NCBI GenBank assembly: GCA_001683735.1
Contig: LUGG01000023.1
Span: forward strand, 992,001-1,056,000
DNA: 64,000 nt
Source: Grifola frondosa
Taxonomy: Eukaryota; Basidiomycota; Agaricomycetes; Polyporales; Grifolaceae
Direction: 5' to 3'
Under the pieces are notes generated by a model. The model had not been told where the DNA came from. It did no database searches and worked only from the letters and a program-made list of their open reading frames with translations. A program made the position numbers and the translations under genes. Position 1 is the first letter of the stretch; every line of letters starts with the position of its first letter. Positions 13,240 to 25,743 of the stretch are shown here, piece after piece.

Positions 13240-16200
13240 ATGGCCGCCAGCATGCATATATTCCTCCTAGTCCTCTGTGTTGTTGTTCTCTGTGTGCCGG
13301 GAAATGGAGTGTATGCTTTTGGTGCGGGCAATATACCAAGGTAAACTCGGTGATCCCGATGTCGAAGTAATGGTACTGAAAATAATTGTAGTTTTGCTTA
13401 TATGGAAGGACGTGCCTTCCGCCATGGAGATATTGTAAGTGAATAACACTTTGTCGCACGCGCAGCTGATTGGTGTACTTCCCAACTTTAACAGGAAGAT
13501 GCTTTAAGCGAAATCGCGAAGAAGGCTGGAGGATTCGCTCTGGGCGCTTTAATAGGAAGAGGAGGTTCTAAGTTTGGACCTCTCGACATCAAACGCGTGT
13601 ATTTTGGGTGAGGCATTCATTTCCATGATTCTCTGGCATCACATGTTTGCGGATATTCGTCATGCCGCGGCGATCTTAGTTCCTGACGTTTTCGGACTGA
13701 CACAATTTGAGCACAGCAATTGGTTGAGGGATTACAGTCAGGTTGGTCCGCACTCAAAAGATCTGACCGTCTAAATATTGAACGTACACTTTTGATAATA
13801 GGCGGTAGATGTCGCTGGGCTGCAGAAGCTTCAGCTTCAGGTGGGTCTTTCCCTAGTTTTTCATGTGATGTGTAGGTTGACACATTTAACCAGTCCATCG
13901 TCAATTTATGCATGGTTCTAGGCTTCATGGTATGTTGTACACATTATTCCTGTAAACATTCTTTGTACCACGGATTCTCGTAGGCGCATGGATATGCAAC
14001 TCAAGAATTTGAGGTTACCGAAGAACGTCTTGGTGTTTACCTTCCCGTACGTCTGTGACATTGCAGTACCATCTAGCCACAAACGAATTTTCCATGGCCC
14101 TGTTGTCGACGCTTATAGACCGAACACATTGATAATCCGAAAGGATATCCTGATAACGCCAGGAGTTTCCACCCTAAGTTACGTGGACCCGTTGATGTGC
14201 GTCCACTTCTGCGACCCCATGATTAAAGTTGATTGATGACATTTCCAGCCGCGGGAATTGGAAATAGACCCTCGAACGGGCATGAAGAATTACATTGCGA
14301 ATGGTACCCATCTCCCCTTTTCTGTCTATTATGTTTTGGACATTTGTCTGTTCAGAGAACGGCTCGTGGGATACTTCAAAAGCGCTTGTCAGACGCACGC
14401 TTGAACGGTGCATCCACCTCGGCAGACAGCACAGGGCGAACAACATGAAGCAAGACGAATATGAAGCGTATCGGCTGCTAGGCCAAGCTGTATGCATTCC
14501 GATACAACAGCATCATATGATGTTGCTCATATCACATATAGCTGCACACGCTCGAAGATTTCCCTGCGCATTCAAACTTTTGTGAGCTCGCGCTAGTGTC
14601 AATGGGACACAGCGATGTCTTCGTGCACATTGGAGACCATGTGCGCGTACGGGCGCACAATGGGAAGTCGGTGGCGCCGTTGGTCACTGGTACGCTCTTG
14701 TGGCTCTCCTTGCAGCGATGTCGCTCACTGCTATTGAAGGTACTTTTGGGTCTAGTGACTTCATCCACAGTTTGTTGGGAGGTGAGCACAGAGAGAATTA
14801 TATAATGAATTATGGTTAAGTTCTTGCATCGTTTGAAGAGGCTACCGATCACATCGTACGTTTGCTGTGCTGCTGTCATTTTCTTCTGCTGACGACCGTA
14901 TGTCGTTGTTTAGAGTCAAGTGCGTGCATGTGTTCGACCTCTGGGCCATATCATTCATGTCCGATTTGTGTATAGGCATCCGTGACAGATCTCAATGCCG
15001 AGCTAAACAAAGCGCGTGAGAAATCCGGGCCAGGCGGACCAGGTGGACCGTCACCTGCAGACACCCTCCGTGATCTACTCTTCAAGCTGCCAATGGGAGA
15101 CAGCGGCGAGACACAGCGGGAGATGGAAGGCGTCGAGCGCATCCGCGCGGGGCCGAGCCAGGGAGGCAAACGGCCGGAGGATATGAGCCCACAGGAGCTG
15201 CATGCAGTGCTATGGCAGGTCTTGACGTTCAGGGATTCAGGTATGTCCTACTTTGTAGCATAAGCGTGCAGGACGGTGGAATGGGGACTGACTTTTGTTC
15301 GTTGCGTGTGCAGTTGTGAAGAAGATCTCGATGACTATCGGTACGAGCTCCATAGTTAATGTGTTTGTGCTTGGAGTCTGAATCGTTCTTCAGAGAAAAT
15401 CCCTGGGCTAGGGCCATTGATTGACAAGTTAATGGATTCCATCTCAGGTATGTATATTCATCTCATAGATATGGGCCTTTACTGATCACATTGTGTAGTC
15501 TTCGTATTCACTACGCTCGAGGTACAACCCATATTGAGTATATATAGACACGCTTATTCCAACTGATGCACCTTTTCTTAGCCTTTTTTGAAGCCTATTA
15601 TGAAGCAAGCTACGACAGGCCTAATGGCCGCTTCTGGGGAAGTCATCGATACGCACGACCAATACGAGGTTCGTGATACACCAGTTGCTCGCAGTGTGCT
15701 ATCAGATTGCTAATATCAATCTCATGAAGGTCTTTAATGACCCGAGGGCGGTATGTGGCACTCCGGAATGAAATGCGTGATCGAAGTCTGACGATTACCG
15801 TAGTCTGACCCCACTCACTCTTTCCTGAGCAAGGATCACTTTGTGCGTTGTTCATGAATTCAATGTTTCGCTCTGATCCTTATTATACCTTTTCAGAATT
15901 TGATCCTGAACGAGCCTGCTGGTCATCTCGGCAAGATCATCTTGGTGGGTCGGAATTATGTGGTGAAGTCCGCCGTCCACTCACTTTGGTACTAGACGTA
16001 CGCAGTGAACCTCGTAGTGCGGGCTTGGGACGACACGTCCATGAACGTTCATCAGATCACTGATGATATTCTCTCTTGTCTGTGAGTGATGATCGAAATT
16101 CGTCCATGTTTTGGCCTCACGTTTACTCTATAGCTTCCATCCCGACTTCCACGACCGCAACTCCCAGGTGCAACGCGAGATGATGGAATACATGCAGCGA

Positions 16201-17076
16201 TGGGTCCAAGGCATGGGTGGACGCCAGCATGAGACTCTTCGCAGGCTCAGCAAGGAGAGTGTGCGCAACCATGAGAACATCCGAGCTGCGGGCGAAGGCG
16301 GCCCTCCTGCGGCACAGGGGTCATACGCGCAGAATGTCGGCATGGAGGCGCAACATGACTTGCATGGCTACCTCAGCCAGGTTCCAGGGGTGTCCCAGGC
16401 TCAGTCTTTAATGGGTAAAATCGGAGGGGGTGGAAGCTCCGGGAGTAGTTCAATTCCTAGCTTGGGCCAGGCGCAGGCTCTATTTGGGACACTTGGCGCG
16501 AGCAGTGGTATTATGAGGGATACTTCACCGGGAGAGCCCTCTGCTGCTGGATATCAACCTGGTGGCCAGCAGTATGGCACTCAGAGCGGGTACGATGGAC
16601 CTCGCCCTCCCGCTACCGGACAAGCCGCTTCGTACTACTCGGAGAGTCAAACGACTCTGCCCTCCGGTGAAGTCCAGACCGCCACGTACGGCGTCTCGAC
16701 GTACCGCCCACCTCCGCAGCCCTCATTCCCTGGAGGCCCAAGCGGCATGTCGTATGCGCCACCGCCACGACCACCTCCTGGTGGGTCTTCTGGGTATGCG
16801 CCGAGCTATGCGCCCTCATACAGCTCGCCCACGTCGTTCCCTTCTGCGGACATGGGTTCAACGTATCCTGGGCAGGAGGGATATGGTGGTGGTGGATCTT
16901 ACGGGCCGCCACCTGGACGATCCGGGTTCCCGAACCCTGATTTTCCTGATACCGACTTCCCGCCTCCTCACCCGCACCCGCACCCGCACCACCACCACGG
17001 TCCACCGGGCTATCCGCCTCCCGGAGGATTCCCAGGCTCTACGCCTCCTCCGTCTGATAGACCGTTTGGTTGGTAA
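13240..17076 (+). CDS. het-C: HET-C (Neurospora-type heterokaryon incompatibility protein)
   Basis: Family of Neurospora crassa het-c/TinC, unlike the Podospora het-c lipid-transfer protein. About 24 exons give 830 residues. A hydrophobic N-terminus (1-26, MHIFLLVLCVVVLC) looks like a signal peptide. Conserved blocks follow: FGAGNIPS, FRHGDIEDAL, IKRVYFGNWLRDYSQAVDV, GYATQEFEVTEERLGVY, EHIDNPKGYPDNARSFHPKL, GMKNYIANENGSW, LHTLEDFPAHSNFCELAL, then EATDHI, KIPGLGPLIDKLMDSIS, NEPAGHLGKIIL and FHPDFHDRNSQVQ. The last third is Gly/Pro/Tyr/His-rich and disordered. Exon bounds include 13240-13340, 13392-13434, 13495-13607, 14542-14689, 14976-15240, 15996-16081, 16134-17076. All phases close with no frame break. 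In Neurospora, allelic differences in this family trigger cell death on fusion; here only family membership is shown. Confidence 0.92.
14914..14919 (+). other. 6-nt microexon of HET-C
   Basis: AGTCAA lies between two canonical short introns (14856-14913, gtacgt...tag; 14920-14975, gtgcgt...tag) and adds Ser-Gln between EATDHI and ASVTDL. Skipping it would need a single 120-nt intron, longer than the gene's other 50-109 nt introns, and would still be in frame, so the microexon is inferred. Confidence 0.6.
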
Positions 17077-17720
17077 GGACTTGTGCTGGGATTTTGATGA
17101 TAGTGAAGAAGATTTGTGTTACACCGTTCGCGATTGTTTATCTGGTTGACAATTCTCCTTGACATTAGCAGTGAAATCAACTGTGTATGTACGTTAGTTG
17201 GACGATAAGGAAGATGGTGCTAGTGTCCTTTTCATGTGACAGTCTCGTTTAAAAAACTTATTGCAATTCATACTTTTCATCCGGAACACGTGACCGCGTT
17301 GCCGATCACTGTGTGACTGCACTGAACGCGAGCGTGACGGTTCGGATTGTGGCGCAAACAACTTAGGCTCTTTGAACTTGCCCATACGTGAGCGAAGATA
17401 GTCATCAGGTAATCAATATTGCCATTATGCTCACTTTATTTTCATATCTGACCTTGAAATCTGATCACGTTTCCGACAAAGTACCGCCACGAGTAGGCCA
17501 CTGGCTCAGTTCTCGAGCCACAAACCATCAACTAGCCAATCCGCTCATCAGCCACGGCGCTTCGTGTACCAAGATCACCGGTACGTGGCTTCGACGTTGC
17601 TGGAATGTGCCACTTACACATGGCTCGGGCAGACGCAAGCGGGAACACAGCGATCGTATAAAGGCGTCGCCATTTTCCCTTCTTGCTGTATGTCTCAGTC
17701 TTCTCTTTCTCTCAAGCACC
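17077..17720. promoter_or_regulatory. intergenic; TATA-like promoter of the FunK1 gene
   Basis: 644 bases. GTATAAAGG at 17656-17664 is a good TATA box 57 nt before the ATG at 17721, followed by a CT-rich leader. A CACGTG E-box occurs near 17286. The upstream part should hold the HET-C 3' UTR. Confidence 0.55.
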
Positions 17721-20524
17721 ATGTCTGACGCTCCTGTTGCTCGATTCTCGACACCTCCTCACAGTAGTGACTCTCTCTCTGCCACGAAGGCTTTTCCATC
17801 CACACCTAGGAAGGCAAAGCCCTCAAGCGTTCAAGACCGCGCAGTCGACAGGCCAGTCAGCAAACTAGTTGATATGCGTATGAAATACGACAGAGAAATG
17901 GAAGGACTCTTCGTCGAGGTTCCGAGGAAGAAATTCAAGGAATACTTTTCTGGCGGTTCCGAGCCACCGAAAATGAAAAAGTTCGAATTCAATGTGAATC
18001 TAGACTCTGAGGAGAAAATGTACTTCGGCGTGGTGAGCAGATCTTGCTCACAGATCATCGCAATGACTAAAATTTGTTTCCAGAGCAAAAGCTTGCAAGA
18101 TTCCCTACCAGACCAGGAGGAATTTGTCGTGAAAGACACCGGCCGCTGGAAAGACATGGCGGACGGTTCCACGCACGCCAAAGCCAAGAATGACAAGAAG
18201 CCCGACTTAGGGATTTATCCGCGTCATGAAGCTGCCCTGAAAGCGGTCAAGATAGAGAAGCCGCTCACGGAGGATCAAAAGCATAAGCTTGGTAAAAGAG
18301 TTGATTTCATCGGGCGGGTATCTTGGGCTTGGTTGTCTCTTTCCTTGGAGGTCAAGAACAGGACCGAGACTGCTCCCTTCTCATGCGATGGCGGGACGTA
18401 TTGGTTGCCCGACAATGACGAAGCTCGGAAGTCGAGAGGACAGCTGGCCGACTACGCCAAGGAGGTCCTCGCTCGTCAGCACCGTCAATTCTTCTTCATG
18501 ATTGTTGTCATCCGGGATCACGCTCGTATCTTGCGCTGGGACCGTGCCGGAGCTGCGGTCTCGAGGTCATTCAACTACGTCCAGTACCCTAGAAAGTTGG
18601 GTGGCTTCATCTACAGGTATGCGAAGATGACTCCTGTTCAGCGCGGATTCGATCCTACGGCAACGCTCGCGACGAAGGAGGAGATCGCGATATTGAAGGC
18701 TTACATTTCCTCACTCAAAGATCGCGACGTCTCCGATTATCTCAGGAAATGTATGAACAGCATCATCGACGAGGACGGCAAGGATGACGAGGATGGCAAG
18801 GGCAAAAAAGCCAAGGACAAGAAAGCCAAGGACGACGAGAACGACGCTACCAGTTATGAGTGGCCGATATACAAGATCGAGCTCGACGCCAGCAAGTTTG
18901 TGTCGGTGAAGAGAGGCGAATCGGAACGGGAGAACAGTGACAAGGCCGGCGAAGATGATGCCGCAGCGAATATCGATCCCAAACCGCAGGCCAAGCGATA
19001 CCTTCTCGTCGGTCGTGCGATGTCCACAAGTCTTTCTCCTACCGGACGAGGGACCAAGGGGTTTGCAGCTTATGACATGACGGCGAAGACACACGTGTTT
19101 CTAAAAGACACATGGCGGCCGGATTCCGCTCGCATCCGTCCCGAAGGGGAGATATACAAGAAGCTGGCCCAGTGTGAAGTGGCTGAGATCGCGACTCTTC
19201 TATACTGTGGTGATGTAGGTGGAGAGAAGCCGCAGAAAACCTGCGCACAAAGACCTCTTGAGAAAGAAGACACAAAGGTGAAGGTTCTTGCTCGCATCCA
19301 CTATCGCCTTGTCTTCGAGGAGATCGCACGTCCTCTGGGCAAATATAAGAATTCGCTCGAGATGGCATTGGCAATATATGCTGCTTTAACGGGTTAGTTC
19401 CCTCACAATTTATCTATGATCTGTTCGGTGAACTGACCCCATGTTAGCGCATCGGGATGCATGGGAGAAGGCTGGAATTTTGCATCGTGATATCAGCGAC
19501 GGAAACATCATGATTTGTGACGACGCGAAGGACGAACATGGTCGACGGACAACCATGGCATTTCTCAACGACTGGGATCTAGCAAAGTACGAGCATGAGC
19601 TGACGAAAGCTCCCACGCAGAAAACTCGCTCGGTAAGTAACTCGGATTTCCCGGCTAATTCGTACTGACAGAATTTTTCAGGGCACATGGCAATTTATAT
19701 CAGGACTTCTTCTCCAATTTCCCCAGAAGCAGCACGAAGTCTCCGACGATCTAGAGTCGTTCATCCACGTCATCAACTGGCTTTCGTTCTGGTATCACAA
19801 GAATAACTACTCTGGGAAGCCGGAAGCCCTGGGGAATACCCTTTCTGCCATTTACGACGAATCGTCTCCCTCCCCTGATGGTTGTGATACTGGTGGTATC
19901 ACGAAGACGGTTTACCTCCAATCGGGAAGACCACCATTGAAACTTGACATGGATACAGCTTCTCAGGGACATTCTAGACTTCTACGATCTCTGGCCACTC
20001 TTGCAAAAGAGCACTATGAGTCTGCCTCTGTTTCACAATGGGAGCTCGAGTCATATGGTTGCCGAGGTGGCGCGGGCAATGAGGAAGAATCGACAATGGA
20101 AACGACGATCAAGGTGGAATCCAAGCACGCCTTCCACAGATTCATACCAAAGCCAGTCGACACGAACCAGGAAGATGACGATATGCCAGCGACACCTCCT
20201 GCGCCGATCACTCGGGAGGGTGTTCTCAGTAGTCACAGTGCCATTCTTGCGGCTTTCGAGGACGCTCTTTCAAAGAAATGGAAACCTGTCGACAAAACGA
20301 AAAATCTCGTAATGACTTACACCAATTCCGGGACTCATATTCTACGTACCAGGACAGGTTCTGGTAAGCGCAGCGCGGAGAGTTCACCGAGCGGAGGCAT
20401 TGAGGGCGACAAGCGGCCTTCCAAAAAGCGATGGTCAGGAAAGCGATCAAAGCGAGCTCAGGCTGCCTCCGAGCAGAGCGACGAGTCGGATCTGTCTGCT
20501 GTTCCTGAAGAGGAGGACGACTAA
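17721..20524 (+). CDS. FunK1-type fungal protein kinase
   Basis: Member of the fungal-specific FunK1 kinase family, much expanded in mushroom-forming fungi; substrates unknown. Exons 17721-18032, 18084-19392, 19448-19632, 19682-20524 give 882 residues. The start is the ATG after a TATA box, although the frame is open further upstream. Visible: a long N-terminal FunK1 region (WAWLSLSLEVKNRTETAPF, RQFFFMIVVIRDHARILRWD), an acidic Lys/Asp insert near residues 330-350, a glycine-poor N-lobe, catalytic loop ILHRDISDGNIMI, a DWD in place of DFG (LNDWDLAKY), GTWQFIS, and VSDDLESFIHVINWL. The tail is basic, KRWSGKRSKRAQ, possibly nuclear. Intron 1 (18033-18083, 51 nt) is in frame and stop-free, so retention would add 17 residues. 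Confidence 0.88.
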
Positions 20525-21169
20525 ATGACTAGTTCGACCGTTAGTGTGGCCGCCGTCCCGAGTGTATGCTTTCCGGAAGTTCGTCCTTCGTTTCACGTTT
20601 AGGTAAGAATGTAGGATCTCTTTTCAGCATCATTGTATCTACTGGATATATCGTCATATTATGCATCATATTTGTTGGAAGTCCATGCCAAGCGGGTGGT
20701 CCGAGTCGACTGCCGGCGCATACAGTTGCCTTATTGCAAGATAATACAGCCAAGTTCGCAGCGATTGACTCTCAATCACTGCATTCACGCTCTGGCTTGT
20801 TCGCAAGCATCAGTGACAATGATCCACTAGCTCATGGCCGCAACCACTCCGTGGTCTCTTCCCCTACCAGACAGAGCAAGTTAAACTTGTCAATCGTCTC
20901 TAACGCGATTCTCTACACGATGGCTTGCATACACCGTCGTTGCAGAGACGTTCTTCGATTCGGTTGGCTATGTGCATATCCATGATCAATCCTGAGCGCA
21001 AGTTTGGAATGACACACTGACACAATTCTATGTCAAGACTGTCCATCTGTCACTTGGCGGGCTGTACACTCGTAAGCGAAAGTTATTGCTTCTGGAAGCT
21101 GCAGAATCTCATATAAAGACGGAGACAAGTCAGGCTCACGGTAATCGCTCCCACATCTGACCATCCACC
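20525..21169. promoter_or_regulatory. intergenic; TATA-like promoter of the DUF4419 gene
   Basis: 645 bases. ATATAAAG at 21111-21118 lies 52 nt before the ATG at 21170. An ORF at 20566-20985 has no recognisable domain and is not called. Confidence 0.5.
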
Positions 21170-22714
21170 ATGCCTGTGACTTTCAAAGTTGCGTCTCACA
21201 AGGCCGATGCAATCCCTGACTTCTACGCGCAAATGCGTCCAGATAATGCTGATAACATTCTAGAGAGGGCTTGTTTTGATCAATGGAAGGAATGTGGAGA
21301 AATGCTTCAGTCGTCGGTCTTGGACGACGAAATTCCTTCGTTGATCCCGCGCAGTAATGGTTTTGTCCACACGGCCCTCGAGGCCTATAAATCTCATCAC
21401 AACCTCAGGATTAGGTGAGCTCTAAAAGTGATATGTAGAATGTGCCCCGAGTTATGTGTACGGCCATAGACCAGATGATGTTTGGATCTCGATGTTGAAT
21501 CAATTCAGTTTCTAGTAAGTGTTGACAATTACTTTGATTTCGGCGTCAGTTCAAATGACGTTTTGCTTGCAGCATCAATGCGCATGCGGAGGAGATGCGC
21601 GATAAATTCGTGGCGCATGAAGGGCGGAGGAAGCTCGTCGTTTCGGCTATTGGGAATCGATATATGGTCGACTTCGGAGGTATGGCACAGCAGATGACAT
21701 TACTGATCCATGACAATGTTTGTCCTGCTTTATTTACATGATCAGTGCGCCATCTCACTATGCAATTCGGACAGGTTGTTGATAAGACATTGGTTGACTG
21801 GATCCTCCCTAATTTCACTACCACAACGGTGAAGGATACAACGATATGTTCAGTATTGTTGATGTCCACTCTGAAAGCGTGAGTGGAGTTATTACCCACC
21901 TCTATTCAGTGTGATCTTCATGATTGTCGCTAGGTATTTTGAATATGGCATGGTATGCATGTGTGGGATACCCTCGGTCACACTGGAGGGCGAACGGGAT
22001 GACTGGCAAAAGCTTCTCGACCGCGTTGATCGATTCAACGAGTTTGGCGACGAACCCAAAGTGTGGTCCGCGATGCTCCGACCCATCCTACGTCGCTTTG
22101 TGTCTGCATTCGATGACGAGCCCGACATTACGTTCTGGGAACATGTTGCTCACCGCCACGAGGTATTCTATGGGCCAGATGATATGAGCGGCTGGATCAC
22201 CGCTTTCTGTGTCTGGTCAAATCAAGGAATATGGCAGGCCGGGAGTTTGTCTTCTATTACAGCAAATCTAGGCGACGAGGACGCAGTGAAGTCACGTTAG
22301 TCGTTTCCCGTCATGTTTAAAACAAATCACGCTGACGTACTCCGCTCATACTGCATAGCTATCAGACTTACTGATATCGGGCGGCCGTCGCTCCTCCTAA
22401 ATGGAGTGACCTACCCGCCGATGAGCATGTCTGCGATTGCAGAGGGTTACTGCGAAGTTGACGTCGACCTCGAAGATAATGGTGAACGCTTTGACTGCAA
22501 GATGGTCGCCGGGCATCTTGCGATGGCTACATCTCGGAGCGTTACTGGAGGCAAGAAAGAGGACACCGTCAGTCCGTCTCCTCAGTGGTTCATGTTCGTC
22601 AAGGGGAAGCGCGAGAATACCACACCTACGTGGCCTTCGCGTAGCGCTCTTGCTCCTGCCGTGAAGTCTAAGAAGCGCGTGCATAAGTGGTCCTGTCGCT
22701 GCGTTATTGCTTGA
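21170..22714 (+). CDS. DUF4419 domain protein
   Basis: Member of the DUF4419 family, common in fungi, function unknown. Six exons (21170-21414, 21470-21514, 21573-21679, 21746-21878, 21934-22295, 22359-22714) give 415 residues. Family features: PDDVWISMLNQFSFYINAHA, EEMRDKFVAHEGRRKLVV, WILPNFTTTT, then LMSTLKAYFEYGMVCMCGIP followed by SVTLEGERDDWQKLLDRVD, and GWITAFCVWSNQGIWQ. The C-terminus after TGGKKEDTVSPSPQWFMF is basic. No signal peptide or membrane segment, so probably cytosolic or nuclear. All phases close and there is no frame break. The last 120 residues are less conserved and could contain an unnoticed intron. Confidence 0.83.
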
Positions 22715-22991
22715 TGTGATATTTTTTGCCTGTATCAGAATTTGTTGAGATATGCAAGCTATACGGGGTGGGGAAGGAGCCCTTTTCTCAGCTGCCTCTG
22801 CGGCATTCTTCCTGATACATGTATTTGTAGGTTATGTTTTGCGAATGAATTGATTACGACTATCCGACCAACGCACGATCGCGCATGACTTTTATTGCAA
22901 CGGTCACGATAATTTTAACTTTACCCAAAATATCGGTACAGTGACAATGAAACGCACACCTCCCTCAGGAACGTATCATTCCGACCACGCA

Positions 22992-25238
22992 TCACGCGAG
23001 ATGTTCGATCTCGCCCTTCTCCTTTACATCGAATTCCTCCTCCTCCACCTGCGCGCGCTCCCGCGCCTTCCCCTGGCGGAGCTCCTCCTCTCGCGTAGCT
23101 GCGTCGAGCACTTTCATATTCGATCTGGGAACGAAAAGCGGTAAACAGTCAAAGTATGCGTCGAGTTCTACAAAGAGCACAATAGTTGTTAATTCCACTC
23201 CGGTGCACCGATCAACGGGGACAAACGCACCTTCAAGGGGTATTCCTTTTGTTTCCGGAAGGAAAGCCTAGTAGATGTGCATGAAGCAGTAGCCGCTGAA
23301 GAAGGCAAACAACTCACCCAGAAAAAAAGGGCATTGGTGAAGCCGCATATAGCGAACACGAGGTAGAACCGCCATCCTGTGAGAACCCTCGCTTCAGCAG
23401 TATGTTCTTTGATCAAGTGAAGATTTTGCATGTACGCACCAATATTCTCAAACGCAACTGGACTAATCTGCGCAATCATGACTATGACCAGATTGTTGGT
23501 TGAGTTTTTATAGCGTAGCCATAAGCAACGACGCACAATTCGATATCCACGCAGCCGAGGAGGTGATTGCGGTTGCTTTCGCTCGGGTGGAGCTGTTAAA
23601 CATTTCCACCGGTATCTATGAGACAGACAACAATAAATCATCCGCATATATCAGGGTAAAAGAAGCATATCGAACTCACCGCCCAAGAAAGTGGACCGCA
23701 ACAAGACGAAAACACCAGATTGAACTGCCAAACATGAGCAGCGTCCTAGATCCGCAAATAAACTGCTCACCAGCCACGTCATAGCTACGAATGCCCGGCT
23801 CACATTGTGGTTGTTCGTCTCCTCAGGGAACACCGCGATGAGGATGGTCCCGACTACAAACGTCAATCCGGACAGCGCGTTCCCCAGATGAACGGCCAGC
23901 GCCGCGCCGAGCCGGTCGATGTACCAGATGCACAGCGCCTCGCCGACGAGCGCGATCACCGAGTTGCCGGACTGCAGACCGAGCGTGGTGGTCGTGTCGA
24001 TCCCGATGCTCGCGAAGATACGCGGCGCGTAGTACTGGATGACGCTCACGCCCGTCATCTGGATGCTGGAGCAGACAGCAGTTACTCGTCGGGCATGCAT
24101 ATATGGGAGTGCTCAAGCCGTACCTGAATTGTATCGCGATGCCCAAGACGAGTCGCGGAAGTTGCTCTTGATGGTGAATAGTTGCATCCATGCGTCGCGC
24201 GTCTCTTGCTGCTCGAGCTTGACCCGGTAGAGGATCTCACGGTGTTCGCTCACTACAAAGGGGTCGCTGACGTCCCCGTGTGCGTGTAATCTTCCGAGGA
24301 CGGCAAGCGCTTCTTGATCGCGGCCCTTCATGGCGAGATAGCGAGGGCTCTCAGGGAGTAAGCTGGGAAATACACTGAGGATTGCATGCATTTAACGAAT
24401 TGACGGGCTTACAGAATGAAGAATGCGAGAGGCACGGCAGCTGAGAAATTATCAGCTAGAGAGCGGAAGAGCGATGATATAACTCACGAAGTAATTGAAT
24501 AGCTGTGGAGGATATTTCAATCCCGAGTTTCAGCAGTGATGAATTATTATAGCGTACCGAGCGGTACCCTCCATTGTGCTTGCCCAGTGAGACCATGAAA
24601 GCAGCCGTAACCAATGAACGACGCGATGAGCGCGCCGATGCCCAACATGAACTGCTGCAGCGTCGTGAGCCGTCCTCTAATGCTCGGGTGCGCGATCTCA
24701 GCCTGGTATAGCGGCGCGAGCATCGCAAGCATCCCGATGCCCATGCCCGCGAGGAACCGCCCGCCATACATGTAATGGATATTCTGCGCAGCGGCCTGGA
24801 TGGATCCCCCGAGGAGAAAGACGAGGCATCCAGCGAGAATCGCGACGCGTCGGCCGACCTGGTCTGCAAGAGACCCGATGTATATGTTTCTTGAGAACAT
24901 GTCAGGGGCGATGAGGTGGAATTCGGACGAGACTCACGAAGCAAATGCGCCGAGGAGGAGACACCCTACTATGAGGCCCTGCGCGGTCGCATCAGGGTTG
25001 CCGGTCGTTTTCAAAAAATTATCTGAGGGCTGTCGTCATCTCTTCAGTGAATATAATTTCGGTGCAGAGGTATAGATGTGACACACCAAAACAGACGCGA
25101 TGAATCCCAAGATCATAACCAAAAGTGACAGATCCCAATGCGGCGAAGAATCCGCAAAGCCAAGTGTAAACCTATCCTAACTAAATAAGCATTTTTTCGC
25201 CGTAAGAATACAATACTGACCTTCGGGGAAAGCGGCAT
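22992..25238 (-). CDS. MFS sugar transporter with several frame irregularities
   Basis: Twelve-helix sugar porter of the plasma membrane. Fourteen exons on the minus strand: 25238-25221 (18 nt), 25171-25087, 25022-24938, 24889-24558, 24502-24488 (15 nt), 24440-24413, 24362-24124, 24065-23771, 23724-23680, 23615-23537, 23481-23440, 23376-23318, 23267-23231, 23167-22992. Family marks: GSVTFGYDLG, SLADQVGRRVAIL, GRFLAGMGIGML, LYQAEIAHPSIRGRL, QQFMLGIGALIASFIGYGCF, LPESPRYLAMKGR, IQMTGVSVIQYYAPRIF, PETKGIPLEELD. Oddities: residues after YDLG read IHRVCF where the next frame gives a family-like IASVL; one base is missing at about 24153-24158 (SNFR|LVLGIAIQF); and DRLGRRWP is replaced by DRLGAALA through an offset pair at 23893-23911. 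With the missing base restored in count, exon lengths sum to a multiple of three. Could be a decaying gene or consensus errors. Confidence 0.82.
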
Positions 25239-25743
25239 CGCATGGGACTATTCCTTCAAAGCAATATGCAGCGAAGAGCTCTTCGTGGAATAAGCACGAG
25301 AAGCCGTTGTCCGGGCTATTTATCGGAGCCGTGAACCTGCATTTGGCTAGCAGTTCTCGCATATCGGCAAGCATGATTGTGCTGGAATCACCGACGCGCG
25401 GACAAGGGTCCTTGGGCATGTGATGCTGGAACGGGCCGCGAGAGATTGAAAAGATTGGATATTCCCGCCGCAGAGCTTGTTATCACGCCAATATGCGCCA
25501 CACAGCGCGCCCACTACAACGTAGGAGGTTACGCATGACATGACTGTGGAGAACGAGCGGCTGTCTGCTCCAAGGTCAAGTCAGTCAAACAACTTCGTTG
25601 CCGATCCTCGATCGCGGGGTGAAAAGCGCCGATCGATTGCACGGTTGCGCGGGCCTGCCCGGTCCGCTCTCTCTATGATTGCAGCGCATCCTCGTGCTGC
25701 ACATATATGGCCCTAATGATAGCACCCGGTCGTCAGCGACACC
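25239..25743. promoter_or_regulatory. divergent promoter, sugar transporter / GH51
   Basis: 505 bases between two divergent starts. CATATATGG near 25702 is a TATA-like site 40 nt before the GH51 ATG. Divergent pairing of a pentosidase and a sugar porter suggests shared control by plant-cell-wall sugars, which is an inference; I do not identify a specific factor site. Confidence 0.5.

Noticed and set aside
17388..17720. Upstream extension of the FunK1 frame
   Set aside because: The stretch is open but not conserved, and a TATA box at 17656 places the start at 17721.
18711..19094. A 127-codon minus ORF opposite the FunK1 gene
   Set aside because: Shadow of a strongly coding exon.
24118..24127. 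A normal splice explaining the transporter break near 24155
   Set aside because: No GT-AG pair of usable length joins SNFR to LVLGIAIQF; the residues are contiguous in the family.
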